Below, piece after piece: positions 16,854 through 25,813 of a DNA stretch of 64,000 bases. The stretch's first letter is position 1. Each line of letters starts with the position of its first letter. The position numbers were made by a program, and so were the translations under genes. Location of the stretch: contig NZ_CAJPVI010000013.1 in NCBI RefSeq assembly GCF_905397435.1, positions 62,001 to 126,000 of the forward strand, read 5' to 3'. Under the pieces are notes generated by a model, which worked only from the letters and a program-made list of their open reading frames with translations, did no database searches and was not told the origin of the DNA. Source of the DNA: Cupriavidus numazuensis (GTDB taxonomy: Bacteria; Pseudomonadota; Gammaproteobacteria; Burkholderiales; Burkholderiaceae).

Positions 16854-18047
16854 TCAGAACGCGTCGCCCGGAACGCGTACCCAGCCTTCCATCAGCACGC
16901 GGGCGCTGCGGCTCATGATGGCCTTGGTTACGGTCCAGTCGCCGTTGGACTGGCTTGCTTCCGCACCCACGCGCAGCGTGCCCGACGGATGGCCGAAGCG
17001 CACCGCATTGCGTTCGCCGCCACCGGCCGCCAGGTTGACCAGCGTACCCGGGATGGCCGCGGCAGTACCGATTGCCACGGCCGCCGTACCCATCATCGCG
17101 TGGTGCAACTTGCCCATCGACAACGCGCGTACGAGCAGGTCCACGTCGCCGGCGCCGACCGGCTTGCCGCTCGATGCGACATAGTCCTTCGGCTTCGCGA
17201 CGAAGGCGACCTTCGGCGTGTGCTGGCGCTTCGCGGCCTCGTCGACGTTCTTGATCAGGCCCATGCGCACGGCGCCGTAGGCACGGATCGTTTCGAACAT
17301 CGCGAGCGCTTTCGGGTCGCCGTTGATGGATTCCTGCAGTTCGGTGCCGGTGTAGCCGATGGCTTCTGCGTTGACGAAGATCGTCGGAATGCCGGCGTTG
17401 ATCATGGTCGCCTTGAACGTGCCGACGCCAGGCACTTCGAGGTCGTCGACGAGGTTGCCGGTCGGGAACATCGCACCGCCGCCGTCGCCTTCTTCGTCGG
17501 CTGCCGGGTCCATGAATTCGAGTTGCACTTCAGCGGCGGGGAAGGTCACGCCGTCGAGTTCGAAATCGCCGGTCTCCTGCACTTCACCGTTGGTGATGGG
17601 CACGTGGGCGATGATGGTCTTGCCGATGTTCGCCTGCCAGATGCGCACGACAGCCGTGCCGTTCTGCGGCACGCGCGAGGCATCGACGAGGCCGCCGCTG
17701 ATCGCGAACGGGCCGACTGCCGCGGACAGGTTGCCGCAGTTGCCGCTCCAGTCGACGAACGGCTGGTCGATCGAGACCTGGCCGAACAGGTAGTCGACGT
17801 CGTGGTCGGGACGGCTGCTCTTCGAGATGATCACCGTCTTGCTGGTGCTCGACGTCGCGGCGCCCATGCCGTCGATCTGCTTGCCGTACGGGTCCGGGCT
17901 GCCGATCACGCGCATCAGCAGCGCGTCGCGTGCCTTGCCGGGAACCTGCGCCGTCTCGGGCAGGTCCTGCAGGCGGAAGAACACGCCCTTGCTGGTGCCA
18001 CCGCGGATGTAGGTGGCGGGAATCTTGATCTGGGGTACGTGGGCCAT
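16854..18047 (-). CDS. prpF: 2-methylaconitate isomerase PrpF
   Basis: 397 residues of the PrpF family (diaminopimelate-epimerase-like fold), which isomerises the 2-methylaconitate made by AcnD so that the methylcitrate cycle can run. Seen: N-terminal IRGGTSKGVFF, DWSGNCGNLSAAVGPF with the conserved Cys, INAGIPTIFV, and GKLHHAMMGTAAVA. ATG 18047 gives the family start MAHVPQIKIPA; an in-frame TTG at 18068 is possible but adds only seven unconserved residues. Last gene of prpB-prpC-acnD-prpF, 69 bp after acnD, followed by a terminator hairpin. Pairing with AcnD rather than PrpD is the established partner logic. Confidence 0.95.
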   Translation of the reverse strand: MAHVPQIKIPATYIRGGTSKGVFFRLQDLPETAQVPGKARDALLMRVIGSPDPYGKQIDGMGAATSSTSKTVIISKSSRPDHDVDYLFGQVSIDQPFVDWSGNCGNLSAAVGPFAISGGLVDASRVPQNGTAVVRIWQANIGKTIIAHVPITNGEVQETGDFELDGVTFPAAEVQLEFMDPAADEEGDGGGAMFPTGNLVDDLEVPGVGTFKATMINAGIPTIFVNAEAIGYTGTELQESINGDPKALAMFETIRAYGAVRMGLIKNVDEAAKRQHTPKVAFVAKPKDYVASSGKPVGAGDVDLLVRALSMGKLHHAMMGTAAVAIGTAAAIPGTLVNLAAGGGERNAVRFGHPSGTLRVGAEASQSNGDWTVTKAIMSRSARVLMEGWVRVPGDAF

Positions 18048-18116
18048 GGAAGTCTTTGTCCTGGTCAAAACTGCAGCGGGCGGTACGTTGCCGCACCGCC
18101 CGCTTATCTCGCTACC

Positions 18117-20729
18117 TTAAGCAGCCGCTTTCGCGGATTCAAGGAAGTCCTGCGCGAAGCGCTGCAGCACGCCGCCGGCTTCGTAGATCGACACTTCCTC
18201 GTCGCTGTCCAGGCGGCACGTCACGGGCACTTCGATGCGCTCGCCGTTGCGGCGGTGGATCACCAGCGTGAGGTCGGCACGCGGCTGGCGCTCGCCGGTC
18301 ACGTCGTAGGTCTCGGTGCCGTCCAGGCCCAGCGTCAGGCGGTTCACGCCCGGCTTGAACTCCAGCGGCAGCACACCCATGCCGATCAGGTTGGTGCGGT
18401 GGATGCGCTCGAAGCCTTCGGCGACGATCACTTCCACGCCCGCCAGACGCACGCCCTTGGCCGCCCAGTCACGCGACGAGCCCTGGCCGTAGTCGGCACC
18501 CGCGACGATGATCAGCGGCTGCTTGCGGTCCATATAGGTCTCGATGGCTTCCCACATGCGCACGACCTTGCCTTCCGGCTCGACACGTGCCAGCGAACCC
18601 TTCTTGACCTGGCCATCGACCACAGCCATTTCGTTGATCAGCGTCGGGTTGGCGAACGTTGCGCGCTGCGCGGTCAGGTGGTCGCCGCGGTGGGTTGCGT
18701 AGGAGTTGAAGTCTTCCTCCGGCAGGCCCATCTTGGCCAGGTATTCACCCGCGGCGCTGTTGGCCAGGATCGCGTTCGACGGCGACAGGTGGTCGGTCGT
18801 GATGTTGTCGCCGAGCACTGCCAGCGGACGCAGGCCCTGCAGCGTGCGTTCGCCGGCCAGCGCGCCTTCCCAGTACGGCGGGCGGCGGATGTACGTGCTC
18901 TGCGCGCGCCAGTCGTACAGCGGGCTGATTGGCTCGCCGCTTTGCGCGGTGATCGCGAACATCGGCTCGTAGACCTTGCGGAACTGCTCGGGCTTCACCG
19001 ACTTGGCGACGATCGCGTCGATCTCTTCGTCGGTGGGCCAGATGTCCTTCAGGTACACCGGCTTGCCTTCCTTGTCCGTGCCCAGCACATCGCGCTCGAT
19101 GTCGAAGCGCATCGTGCCGGCGATGGCGTAGGCCACCACCAGCGGCGGCGAGGCCAGGAAAGCCTGCTTGGCGTACGGGTGGATGCGGCCGTCGAAGTTG
19201 CGGTTGCCCGACAGCACAGCGGTCGCGTACAGGTCGCGGTCGATGATTTCCTGCTGGATCTTCGGATCCAGCGCGCCCGACATGCCGTTGCAGGTCGTGC
19301 AGGCGAACGCGACGATGCCAAAGCCCAGCGCTTCCAGATCCGGCAGCAGCTTCGACTCTTCCAGGTACAGCTCAACGGCCTTCGATCCCGGCGCGAGCGA
19401 GGACTTGACCCACGGCTTGCGGGTCAGGCCACGTGCATTGGCATTACGCGCGAGCAGAGCGGCGGCAATCACGTTGCGCGGGTTGCTGGTGTTGGTGCAA
19501 CTCGTGATGGCGGCGATGATCACGGCGCCATCGGGCATCAGGCCTTCGGCTTCCTGCGCCTTGGCCTTGTCGAGGTCGACGGCGATGCCGCGCTCGGCCA
19601 GTGCCGAAGTCGGCAGGCGCTTGTGCGGGTTCGACGGGCCGGCCATGTTGCGCACCACGCTCGACAGGTCGAACTTCAGCACGCGCTCGTACTCGGCGTT
19701 GTTCAGCGTGTCGGCCCACAGGCCGGCGGTCTTCGCGTAGGTCTCGACCAGCTTGACCTGCTCGTCCTCGCGGCCGGTCAGGCGCAGGTAGTCCAGCGTC
19801 TGGTTGTCGATGAAGAACATCGCGGCCGTGGCGCCATACTCCGGTGCCATGTTCGAGATCGTGGCGCGGTCGCCCAGCGTCAGGCTCGAGGCGCCTTCGC
19901 CGCGGAATTCGAGATAGGCGCCGACGACCTTTTCCTTGCGCAGGAATTCGGTCAGGGCCAGCACGATGTCGGTGGCGGTAATGCCAGGCTGGCGCTTGCC
20001 GGTCAGCTCGACGCCGACGATGTCCGGCAGGCGCATCCACGAGGCGCGGCCGAGCATGACGTTCTCGGCTTCCAGGCCGCCCACGCCGATGGCGATCACG
20101 CCCAGCGCGTCGACGTGCGGCGTGTGGCTGTCGGTGCCCACGCACGTGTCGGGGTAGGCCAGGCCCTTGTCCGCATGGATTACGGGCGACATCTTCTCCA
20201 GATTGATCTGGTGCATGATGCCGTTGCCCGGCGGGATCACGTCGACGTTCTCAAAGGCCTTCTTGGTCCAGTTGATGAAGTCGAAGCGGTCCTCGTTGCG
20301 GCGATCTTCGATGGCGCGGTTCTTGGCGAACGCATCGGGGTCGAAACCGCCACATTCGACGGCCAGCGAGTGGTCGACGATCAACTGCACCGGTACCACC
20401 GGGTTGACCTTGGCGGGGTCGCCGCCCTGGTCGGCAATGGCGTCGCGCAGGCCGGCCAGGTCCACCAGCGCGGTCTGGCCAAGGATGTCATGGCATACCA
20501 CGCGCGCAGGGAACCACGGGAAATCCAGTTCGCGCTTGCGCTCGATCAGCTGCTTGAGCGAATCGGTCAGCGTGGCCGGGTCACAGCGGCGCACGAGGTT
20601 CTCGGCCAGCACGCGCGACGTGTAGGGCAGCTTGTCATAGGCACCGGGCTGGATTGCCTCGACGGCTTCGCGCGCGTCGAAGAAATCCAGCTTGGTGCCC
20701 GGCAGTGGTTTGCGGTGTGCAGTGTTCAT
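18117..20729 (-). CDS. acnD: Fe/S-dependent 2-methylcitrate dehydratase AcnD
   Basis: 869 residues, aconitase superfamily. Dehydrates 2-methylcitrate to 2-methylaconitate. Seen: cluster cysteines Cys411 (SCTNTSNP), Cys477 and Cys480 (CTTCNGMSG); substrate segments GTDSHTPHVDALGV and DHLSPSNAI; and C-terminal swivel domain GADYGQGSSRDWAAKG. The length and N-terminus (NTAHRKPLPGTKLDFFDARE) fit AcnD rather than the citrate-cycle AcnA. ATG 20729 is the first conserved start. It lies 114 bp after prpC, the gap being occupied by a long hairpin, and is followed by prpF in the same operon. Confidence 0.96.
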   Translation of the reverse strand: MNTAHRKPLPGTKLDFFDAREAVEAIQPGAYDKLPYTSRVLAENLVRRCDPATLTDSLKQLIERKRELDFPWFPARVVCHDILGQTALVDLAGLRDAIADQGGDPAKVNPVVPVQLIVDHSLAVECGGFDPDAFAKNRAIEDRRNEDRFDFINWTKKAFENVDVIPPGNGIMHQINLEKMSPVIHADKGLAYPDTCVGTDSHTPHVDALGVIAIGVGGLEAENVMLGRASWMRLPDIVGVELTGKRQPGITATDIVLALTEFLRKEKVVGAYLEFRGEGASSLTLGDRATISNMAPEYGATAAMFFIDNQTLDYLRLTGREDEQVKLVETYAKTAGLWADTLNNAEYERVLKFDLSSVVRNMAGPSNPHKRLPTSALAERGIAVDLDKAKAQEAEGLMPDGAVIIAAITSCTNTSNPRNVIAAALLARNANARGLTRKPWVKSSLAPGSKAVELYLEESKLLPDLEALGFGIVAFACTTCNGMSGALDPKIQQEIIDRDLYATAVLSGNRNFDGRIHPYAKQAFLASPPLVVAYAIAGTMRFDIERDVLGTDKEGKPVYLKDIWPTDEEIDAIVAKSVKPEQFRKVYEPMFAITAQSGEPISPLYDWRAQSTYIRRPPYWEGALAGERTLQGLRPLAVLGDNITTDHLSPSNAILANSAAGEYLAKMGLPEEDFNSYATHRGDHLTAQRATFANPTLINEMAVVDGQVKKGSLARVEPEGKVVRMWEAIETYMDRKQPLIIVAGADYGQGSSRDWAAKGVRLAGVEVIVAEGFERIHRTNLIGMGVLPLEFKPGVNRLTLGLDGTETYDVTGERQPRADLTLVIHRRNGERIEVPVTCRLDSDEEVSIYEAGGVLQRFAQDFLESAKAAA

Positions 20730-20783
20730 GGCGTGGGGAATTCTGGGTAATGCAGGAGCCAAGGGAATATCCTGGTCCGGTAT

Positions 20784-20819
20784 CGCGCGCCGTCCCCGTT
20801 TTCGCGGGGACGGCGCGCG
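20784..20819. other. Long intercistronic hairpin between prpC and acnD
   Basis: Perfect 14-bp arms CGCGCGCCGTCCCC (20784-20797) and GGGGACGGCGCGCG (20806-20819) with an 8-base loop. There is no U-run in the operon's direction, so it looks more like an mRNA processing or stability element, or a partial attenuator, than a full terminator. Confidence 0.6.
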
Positions 20820-20843
20820 TTTGCCGCAGGGCGCTTGTTCAGA

Positions 20844-21998
20844 TCAGCGCTTTTCGATCGGCACGAACGTCAGGTTCTCCGGACCAGTGTAGTTGGCGCT
20901 CGGACGAATGATCTTGTTGTCGATGCGCTGCTCGATGATATGCGCAGCCCAGCCCGAGGTGCGGGCGATCACGAACAGCGGCGTGAACATCGCGGTCGGC
21001 ACGCCCATCATGTGATAGCTCACGGCACTGAACCAGTCCAGGTTCGGGAACATCTTCTTGATGTCCCACATCACCGTTTCCAGGCGCTCGGCGATGTCGA
21101 ACATCTTCATCGAACCGGCGTCCTTCGACAGGTTGCGCGCGGTTTCCTTGATGACCTGGTTGCGCGGGTCGGCCACGGTGTATACCGGGTGGCCGAAGCC
21201 GATCACGACCTCCTTGTTCTCGACGCGGCGGGTGATGTCGGCCTGGGCTTCGTCCGGGCTGTCGTAGCGCTTCTGGATCTCGAAGGCCACTTCATTTGCG
21301 CCGCCGTGCTTCGGACCGCGCAGCGCGCCGATCGCGCCGCAGATGGCCGAGTGCATGTCCGAGCCCGTGCCGGCGATCACGCGGCCGGTGAAGGTCGAGG
21401 CATTGAACTCGTGCTCCGCGTACAGGATCAGCGAAGTGTGCATGGCGCGCTCCCACAGCGCGGACGGCTTCTTGCCGTGCAGCAGGTGCAGGAAGTGGGC
21501 GCCGATGGTGTCGTCGTCGGTTTCCACTTCGATGCGGCGGCCGTTGTGGCTGAAGTGGTACCAGTACAGCAGCATCGAACCCAGGCTGGCCATCAGCTGG
21601 TCGGCGATGTCACGCGCGCCCGGGGTGTTGTGGTCGTCCTTCTCGGGCAGCACGGTGCCCAGCACCGACACGCCGGTGCGCATCACGTCCATCGGGTGGG
21701 CCGAGGCCGGTACGCATTCCAGGGCAGCCTTGACGTTGGCGGGCAGGCCGCGCAGCGACTTCAGCTTGGTCTTGTACGCAGCCAGTTCGGCCTTGTTCGG
21801 TAGCTTGCCGTGGACCAGCAGGTGGGCGATTTCCTCGAATTCGCAGGCATCGGCCACGTCCAGGATGTCATAGCCGCGGTAGTGCAGGTCGTTGCCGGTA
21901 CGGCCGACGGTACACAGCGCGGTATTACCGGCGGTCACGCCCGACAGGGCAACGGACTTCTTGGGCTTCGGGGTGGCGATCGCTTGTGCTTCGGACAT
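20844..21998 (-). CDS. prpC: 2-methylcitrate synthase
   Basis: 384 residues, citrate synthase family. Condenses propionyl-CoA with oxaloacetate. Seen: [19 protein letters not shown] (the start typical of PrpC), [17 protein letters not shown], catalytic-region [13 protein letters not shown] and [17 protein letters not shown], and the C-terminal [13 protein letters not shown] with arginines for CoA and substrate. The short form without the extra N-terminal domain of hexameric citrate synthases fits PrpC. AAGGAG lies seven bases before ATG 21998. Second gene of the operon, 41 bp after prpB. Confidence 0.96.
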   Translation of the reverse strand: MSEAQAIATPKPKKSVALSGVTAGNTALCTVGRTGNDLHYRGYDILDVADACEFEEIAHLLVHGKLPNKAELAAYKTKLKSLRGLPANVKAALECVPASAHPMDVMRTGVSVLGTVLPEKDDHNTPGARDIADQLMASLGSMLLYWYHFSHNGRRIEVETDDDTIGAHFLHLLHGKKPSALWERAMHTSLILYAEHEFNASTFTGRVIAGTGSDMHSAICGAIGALRGPKHGGANEVAFEIQKRYDSPDEAQADITRRVENKEVVIGFGHPVYTVADPRNQVIKETARNLSKDAGSMKMFDIAERLETVMWDIKKMFPNLDWFSAVSYHMMGVPTAMFTPLFVIARTSGWAAHIIEQRIDNKIIRPSANYTGPENLTFVPIEKR

Positions 21999-22039
21999 CT
22001 GGGTCTCCTTGTGAGGTACGGGTCGACAGGTGGGTGGCC

Positions 22040-22948
22040 TTACTTGGCCTTGCCCTGGGCAAACAGGGCGTCGAGTTTCTGTTCGTAGGCGTGGTAGCCG
22101 ATGCTTTCGTACAGTTCAGCACGAGTCTGCATGGTCTCGACCACATTCTTCTGGGTGCCGTCGCGGCGGATAGCGGTGTAGACGTTCTCGGCGGCCTTGT
22201 TCATCGCGCGGAAGGCCGACAGCGGGTACAGGACCATCGACACGCCGGAGCCGGCCAGTTCGTCGGTGGTGAACAGCGGCGTGGCGCCGAATTCGGTGAT
22301 GTTGGCCAGCACCGGCACCTTCACCGCGTCCACGAACTTGCGGTACATGGCCAGGTCGGTCATGGCTTCCGGGAAGATCGCGTCGGCGCCGGCTTCGACG
22401 CACGCCACGGCGCGCTCGATGGCGCTTTCCAGGCCTTCCACGGCCAGCGCGTCGGTACGCGCCATGATCACGAAGTTTTCGTCGGTACGGGCGTCAACGG
22501 CGGCCTTGATGCGGTCGACCATCTCGGTCTGCGTGACGATTTCCTTGTTCGGACGGTGGCCGCAGCGCTTGGCGCCCACCTGGTCTTCAATGTGCATGGC
22601 ACCGGCGCCAGCCTTGATCAGCGAGCGGGTGGTGCGGGCCACGTTGAAGGCCGACGAACCGAAGCCGGTATCGACATCGACCAGCAGCGGCACATCGCAC
22701 ACATCGCTGATGCGGCGCACGTCGATCAGCACGTCTTCCAGGCCCGAGATGCCCAGGTCAGGCAGGCCGAGCGAACCCGCGGCCACGCCGCCGCCCGACA
22801 GATAGATCGCGCGGTAGCCGGCGCGCTTGGCCAGCAGGGCGTGGTTGGCGTTGATGGTGCCCACCACCTGCAGCGGGTGCTCTTCGGCCAGGGCCTGGCG
22901 GAAGCGGGCGCCAGCGGAGCGGGCCAGGTCGGATGCGGAATAGGTCAT
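22040..22948 (-). CDS. prpB: 2-methylisocitrate lyase
   Basis: 302 residues, isocitrate-lyase superfamily barrel. Splits 2-methylisocitrate into pyruvate and succinate. Seen: [18 protein letters not shown] near 49-66, metal site VDVDTGFG (90-97), catalytic loop GAKRCGH with Cys129, and the C-terminal [15 protein letters not shown] 22948 gives the family N-terminus; the ribosome site is poor (GAGACACC). First gene of the propionate operon, read from the sigma-54 promoter at 22994-23009, divergent from prpR. Confidence 0.96.
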   Translation of the reverse strand: MTYSASDLARSAGARFRQALAEEHPLQVVGTINANHALLAKRAGYRAIYLSGGGVAAGSLGLPDLGISGLEDVLIDVRRISDVCDVPLLVDVDTGFGSSAFNVARTTRSLIKAGAGAMHIEDQVGAKRCGHRPNKEIVTQTEMVDRIKAAVDARTDENFVIMARTDALAVEGLESAIERAVACVEAGADAIFPEAMTDLAMYRKFVDAVKVPVLANITEFGATPLFTTDELAGSGVSMVLYPLSAFRAMNKAAENVYTAIRRDGTQKNVVETMQTRAELYESIGYHAYEQKLDALFAQGKAK

Positions 22949-22993
22949 GGTTGCGGTGTCTCGTTTCAGGCAAGGAATGAACGGGGCCATTAC

Positions 22994-23009
22994 TGCAAGC
23001 GCTATGCCA
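22994..23009 (-). promoter_or_regulatory. Sigma-54 promoter of the prpBC-acnD-prpF operon
   Basis: Minus strand TGGCATAGCGCTTGCA: the GG of the -24 element and GC of the -12 element are ten bases apart, as required, and match TGGCAC-N5-TTGCA with one change. It lies 46 bp before prpB and faces the gene of a sigma-54 activator. Confidence 0.88.
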
Positions 23010-23137
23010 GGGCATCGAGCGAGGCCGTGGATGACCAATAACCTATTGATCTGATTGTATTTTTTAATGCGTAGGGTGGTTGGTTCCGCGCCGTTTCATC
23101 GTTTTCATCCCTGTTTTGCATTTCAGGCTGGCAATTC

Positions 23138-23157
23138 GAATTTCATCATTGAAATTC
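23138..23157. promoter_or_regulatory. Candidate PrpR upstream activating palindrome
   Basis: GAATTTCA and TGAAATTC (8-bp perfect arms) separated by TCAT. It lies about 130 bp upstream of the -24 element, a normal distance for an enhancer, and just inside the prpR leader. More TTTCA half-sites sit at 23094-23125. Confidence 0.45.
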
Positions 23158-23202
23158 AAGCGGCTGGCGCGCACAATAGCGGCACTCTCCGCCTCAAGCA
23201 CC

Positions 23203-25194
23203 ATGCCACCGACCGTTTCTACCCCCGGCCTGCCGCGTATCTGGGCGCTAGGCATCAGCCGCCTGCAACGCGCCTTCGCCGAACTGATCCCCGCCTATTC
23301 CCACCTTGCGGAGTTCCGCATCGTCGGGCGCGCCTATGACTCCGCAGCCGACGCGATCCGCCGCGAGGCGCGCGAGGGCAAGCTCGACGTGGTCGTGTCC
23401 GGCGGCTCCAATGGCGCCTACCTGCGCCAGCATGTGGATGTGCCGGTGGTGCTGGTCAAGGTCACGGGCTTCGATGTGATGAGTGCGCTGGCGACCGCGC
23501 GGCGTATCTCGCCCAATGTGGCGCTGGTGACGCACGCATCCACCTACGCCGAAGTGGATGAATTCACGCGCGCGTTCTCGCTGTCGATTCCCGCCTACAC
23601 CTACCTGACGGAGGACGATGCGACCGCGCGCGTCCAGACGCTCAAGCAGGAGGGCGTGAAGGTGGTGGTCGGTCCCGGGCTGGTGACGGACCTGGCCGAT
23701 CGCCTCGGCCTGATCGGCGTGTTCCTGTATTCCGGCAACTCCGTGCGCATGGCGCTCGAGGACGCGATCGAAGCGGCGCGCCTGCGGCGCATCGAGTCCG
23801 GCCGGCGCGACTACGTGAACAACATCCTCGCGCACCTGAACGAGGGCGTGGCGGCCGTCGATGGCGAAGGTCGCATCCAGTCCTTCAATCCGGCGATGGA
23901 GCGCTTCCTCGGCACGCCTGCCGCTAGTGCGGTCGGGCGCAAGCTACAGTCGCTGTCGCCGGGGCTGTCATTGGACGACGTGATCCAGACCGGCGCCAAG
24001 GAACTCGAAGCGATCCAGAAGGTGGGCGACCGGATGGTCGTGGTCAACCGTATCCCGCTGGCTAATGAGTCCGGCACCACGGGCGCGCTGCTGACACTGC
24101 AGGACGCGACGGCCATCCAGCGCGTGGACCGCAACCTGCGTTCGCGCAGCCGTACGCGCCTGCCGGGTGTGCGCTACAGCCTCGAGGATTTGGCCGGCAC
24201 GTCGGCCGCCATGACGCACGTGCGCGAACTGGCGCGGCGCTATGCGTCAGTCGACTCGACGGTGCTGATCGGCGGCGAGAGCGGCACCGGCAAGGAGGTG
24301 CTGGCGCAGGGCATGCACGACGCGAGCCCGCGCCGCGCGTTCCCGTTCGTGGCCGTCAATTGTGCGGCGTTTCCCGAGACGCTGCTGGAAAGCGAACTGT
24401 TCGGTTACGAAGAGGGTGCCTTCACCGGCGCGCGGCGTGGCGGCAAGGCAGGCCTGTTCGAATCCGCCCACAACGGCACGCTGTTCCTCGACGAGGTCGG
24501 CGATATGCCGCCTGCACTGCAGACGCGTTTGTTGCGCGTGCTGCAGGAAAAGCAGGTGCTGCCGATCGGCGGCCTGGAAGCTGTGCCGGTCAATGTGCGC
24601 GTGATCGCCGCCACACACCGGGACCTGGTGCAGCGTGTCAGCGAGGGGACCTTCCGGCAGGACCTGTACTACCGGCTGAATATCCTGCGCATCGAAGTGC
24701 CGCCGCTGCGCGAGCGCGCGGAGGACCTGCCTGAGCTGGCCGAACTGCTTTACCGGCGCGCGCTCGAACGGCTGGGGCTTGAGGATCACGAAGGCTTGCC
24801 GCAAGTGGCCCGCGCCCGCCTGGCGGGCTATCACTGGCCGGGCAATATCCGCGAACTGGAAAACGTGACGGAGCGTATCGCGGTGCTGGTCGCCGGTCGC
24901 CCGCTGGAGCCGGCGGAATTGCTGCGCGAGTTGCAGGCGGCGGTCCCGGAATTGTTTGGCGATGACCTGGGCGCCATGCCTGATGCGGCAATTACCGTGG
25001 ACGAGCCCGGGCAGGAACCCATGCGCGGTGGCCGCCAGCGTCGCGTCAGCCGTTCGCTGGCCGGTGTTGCGCAGGCCAGCGAAGCCGAGCATATCCGCCG
25101 CGTACTGGCCGAGTGCGGTGGCGACCGCAACGCGGCCTGCCACATCCTTGGGATCAGCCCGACCACGCTGTGGCGCCGGCTCCGGGCTGCCTGA
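23203..25194 (+). CDS. prpR: Sigma-54-dependent activator of propionate catabolism PrpR
   Basis: 663 residues. Seen: PrpR N-terminal sensor (about 10-190, known in the family to bind 2-methylcitrate), a PAS-like region (about 205-310, GVAAVDGEGRIQSFNPAMERFLG), AAA+ domain with Walker A GESGTGKE near 357, sigma-54 contact loop GAFTGAR near 405 and Walker B LFLDEVGDM, and a Fis-type helix-turn-helix at the end (NAACHILGISPTTLWRRL). ATG 23203 is chosen because an in-frame GTG at 23080 would add 41 residues of nonconserved sequence that overlap the regulatory palindrome. Divergent from prpB. Confidence 0.94.
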   Translation: MPPTVSTPGLPRIWALGISRLQRAFAELIPAYSHLAEFRIVGRAYDSAADAIRREAREGKLDVVVSGGSNGAYLRQHVDVPVVLVKVTGFDVMSALATARRISPNVALVTHASTYAEVDEFTRAFSLSIPAYTYLTEDDATARVQTLKQEGVKVVVGPGLVTDLADRLGLIGVFLYSGNSVRMALEDAIEAARLRRIESGRRDYVNNILAHLNEGVAAVDGEGRIQSFNPAMERFLGTPAASAVGRKLQSLSPGLSLDDVIQTGAKELEAIQKVGDRMVVVNRIPLANESGTTGALLTLQDATAIQRVDRNLRSRSRTRLPGVRYSLEDLAGTSAAMTHVRELARRYASVDSTVLIGGESGTGKEVLAQGMHDASPRRAFPFVAVNCAAFPETLLESELFGYEEGAFTGARRGGKAGLFESAHNGTLFLDEVGDMPPALQTRLLRVLQEKQVLPIGGLEAVPVNVRVIAATHRDLVQRVSEGTFRQDLYYRLNILRIEVPPLRERAEDLPELAELLYRRALERLGLEDHEGLPQVARARLAGYHWPGNIRELENVTERIAVLVAGRPLEPAELLRELQAAVPELFGDDLGAMPDAAITVDEPGQEPMRGGRQRRVSRSLAGVAQASEAEHIRRVLAECGGDRNAACHILGISPTTLWRRLRAA

Positions 25195-25236
25195 GCAGGT
25201 GGCGTTATCGCCGGGCCGGAACTGTGGAAACCGGCA

Positions 25237-25674
25237 TCAGGCCGGCGTCTTGCGGAACGAAATCGCGAAGCGGTTCCAGGTGTTGATGGCGGCCACCAGC
25301 AATGTCAGGTTGACGAGCTCCGCATCGTCGAAATGCGGGCGCACCGCTTCCCAGGCCGCATCGGGCACGTGGTCGTGCGACACCAGCGTCACGGCCTCGG
25401 TCCACGCCAGCGCGGCGCGCTCGCGATCGGTGAAGAACGGGGTCTCGCGCCACACCGACACGGTCGCCAGGCGGCGGTCGTCTTCGCCGCCCTTGCGCGC
25501 GTCGGTGGTGTGCATGTCGATGCAGTAGGCGCAGCCGTTGATCTGCGAGGCGCGCAGGCGCACCAGCTCCACCAGCGGCTTGTCCAGCCCACTCTTCGCA
25601 ATCTGCTCTTCGAGTGCCATCACGGCCTTGATGGCGGCGGGGCTGGCCTTGTAGAAATCCAGACGTTGTTGCAT
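25237..25674 (-). CDS. Carboxymuconolactone decarboxylase/AhpD-family protein
   Basis: 145 residues of the AhpD-like alkylhydroperoxidase core. Seen: VRLRASQINGCAYCIDMHTTDA with the redox pair Cys48/Cys51 and His55, typical of peroxidase-active members. AGGAGC precedes ATG 25674. It converges on prpR (42-bp gap) and is preceded by 139 bp without a gene. Likely role: peroxide or organic hydroperoxide reduction with a thiol donor; the physiological partner cannot be told from the neighbours. Confidence 0.88.
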   Translation of the reverse strand: MQQRLDFYKASPAAIKAVMALEEQIAKSGLDKPLVELVRLRASQINGCAYCIDMHTTDARKGGEDDRRLATVSVWRETPFFTDRERAALAWTEAVTLVSHDHVPDAAWEAVRPHFDDAELVNLTLLVAAINTWNRFAISFRKTPA

Positions 25675-25813
25675 TGCTTGCTCCTGTTCGGTATCTCGGG
25701 GTCTGTTGTGCGGCGCCGGACGGTGCCGCCATGGGAACAAGAGTAGGACGTGGACTGGCTATGCAAAATGGCCGATTTCTACGATTTTTAGGTAACCAGT
25801 AACCCCCCCACGG

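Noticed and set aside
16794-20750. 1318-codon open frame on the plus strand
   Set aside because: It is antisense to prpF and acnD, both of which have full family motifs. High GC at third positions produces such long mirror frames; the translation is His/Arg/Ala-rich without any domain.
23080-23202. Longer PrpR start at an in-frame GTG
   Set aside because: The added 41 residues are unconserved and would cover the palindromic regulatory site; ATG 23203 gives the family N-terminus.
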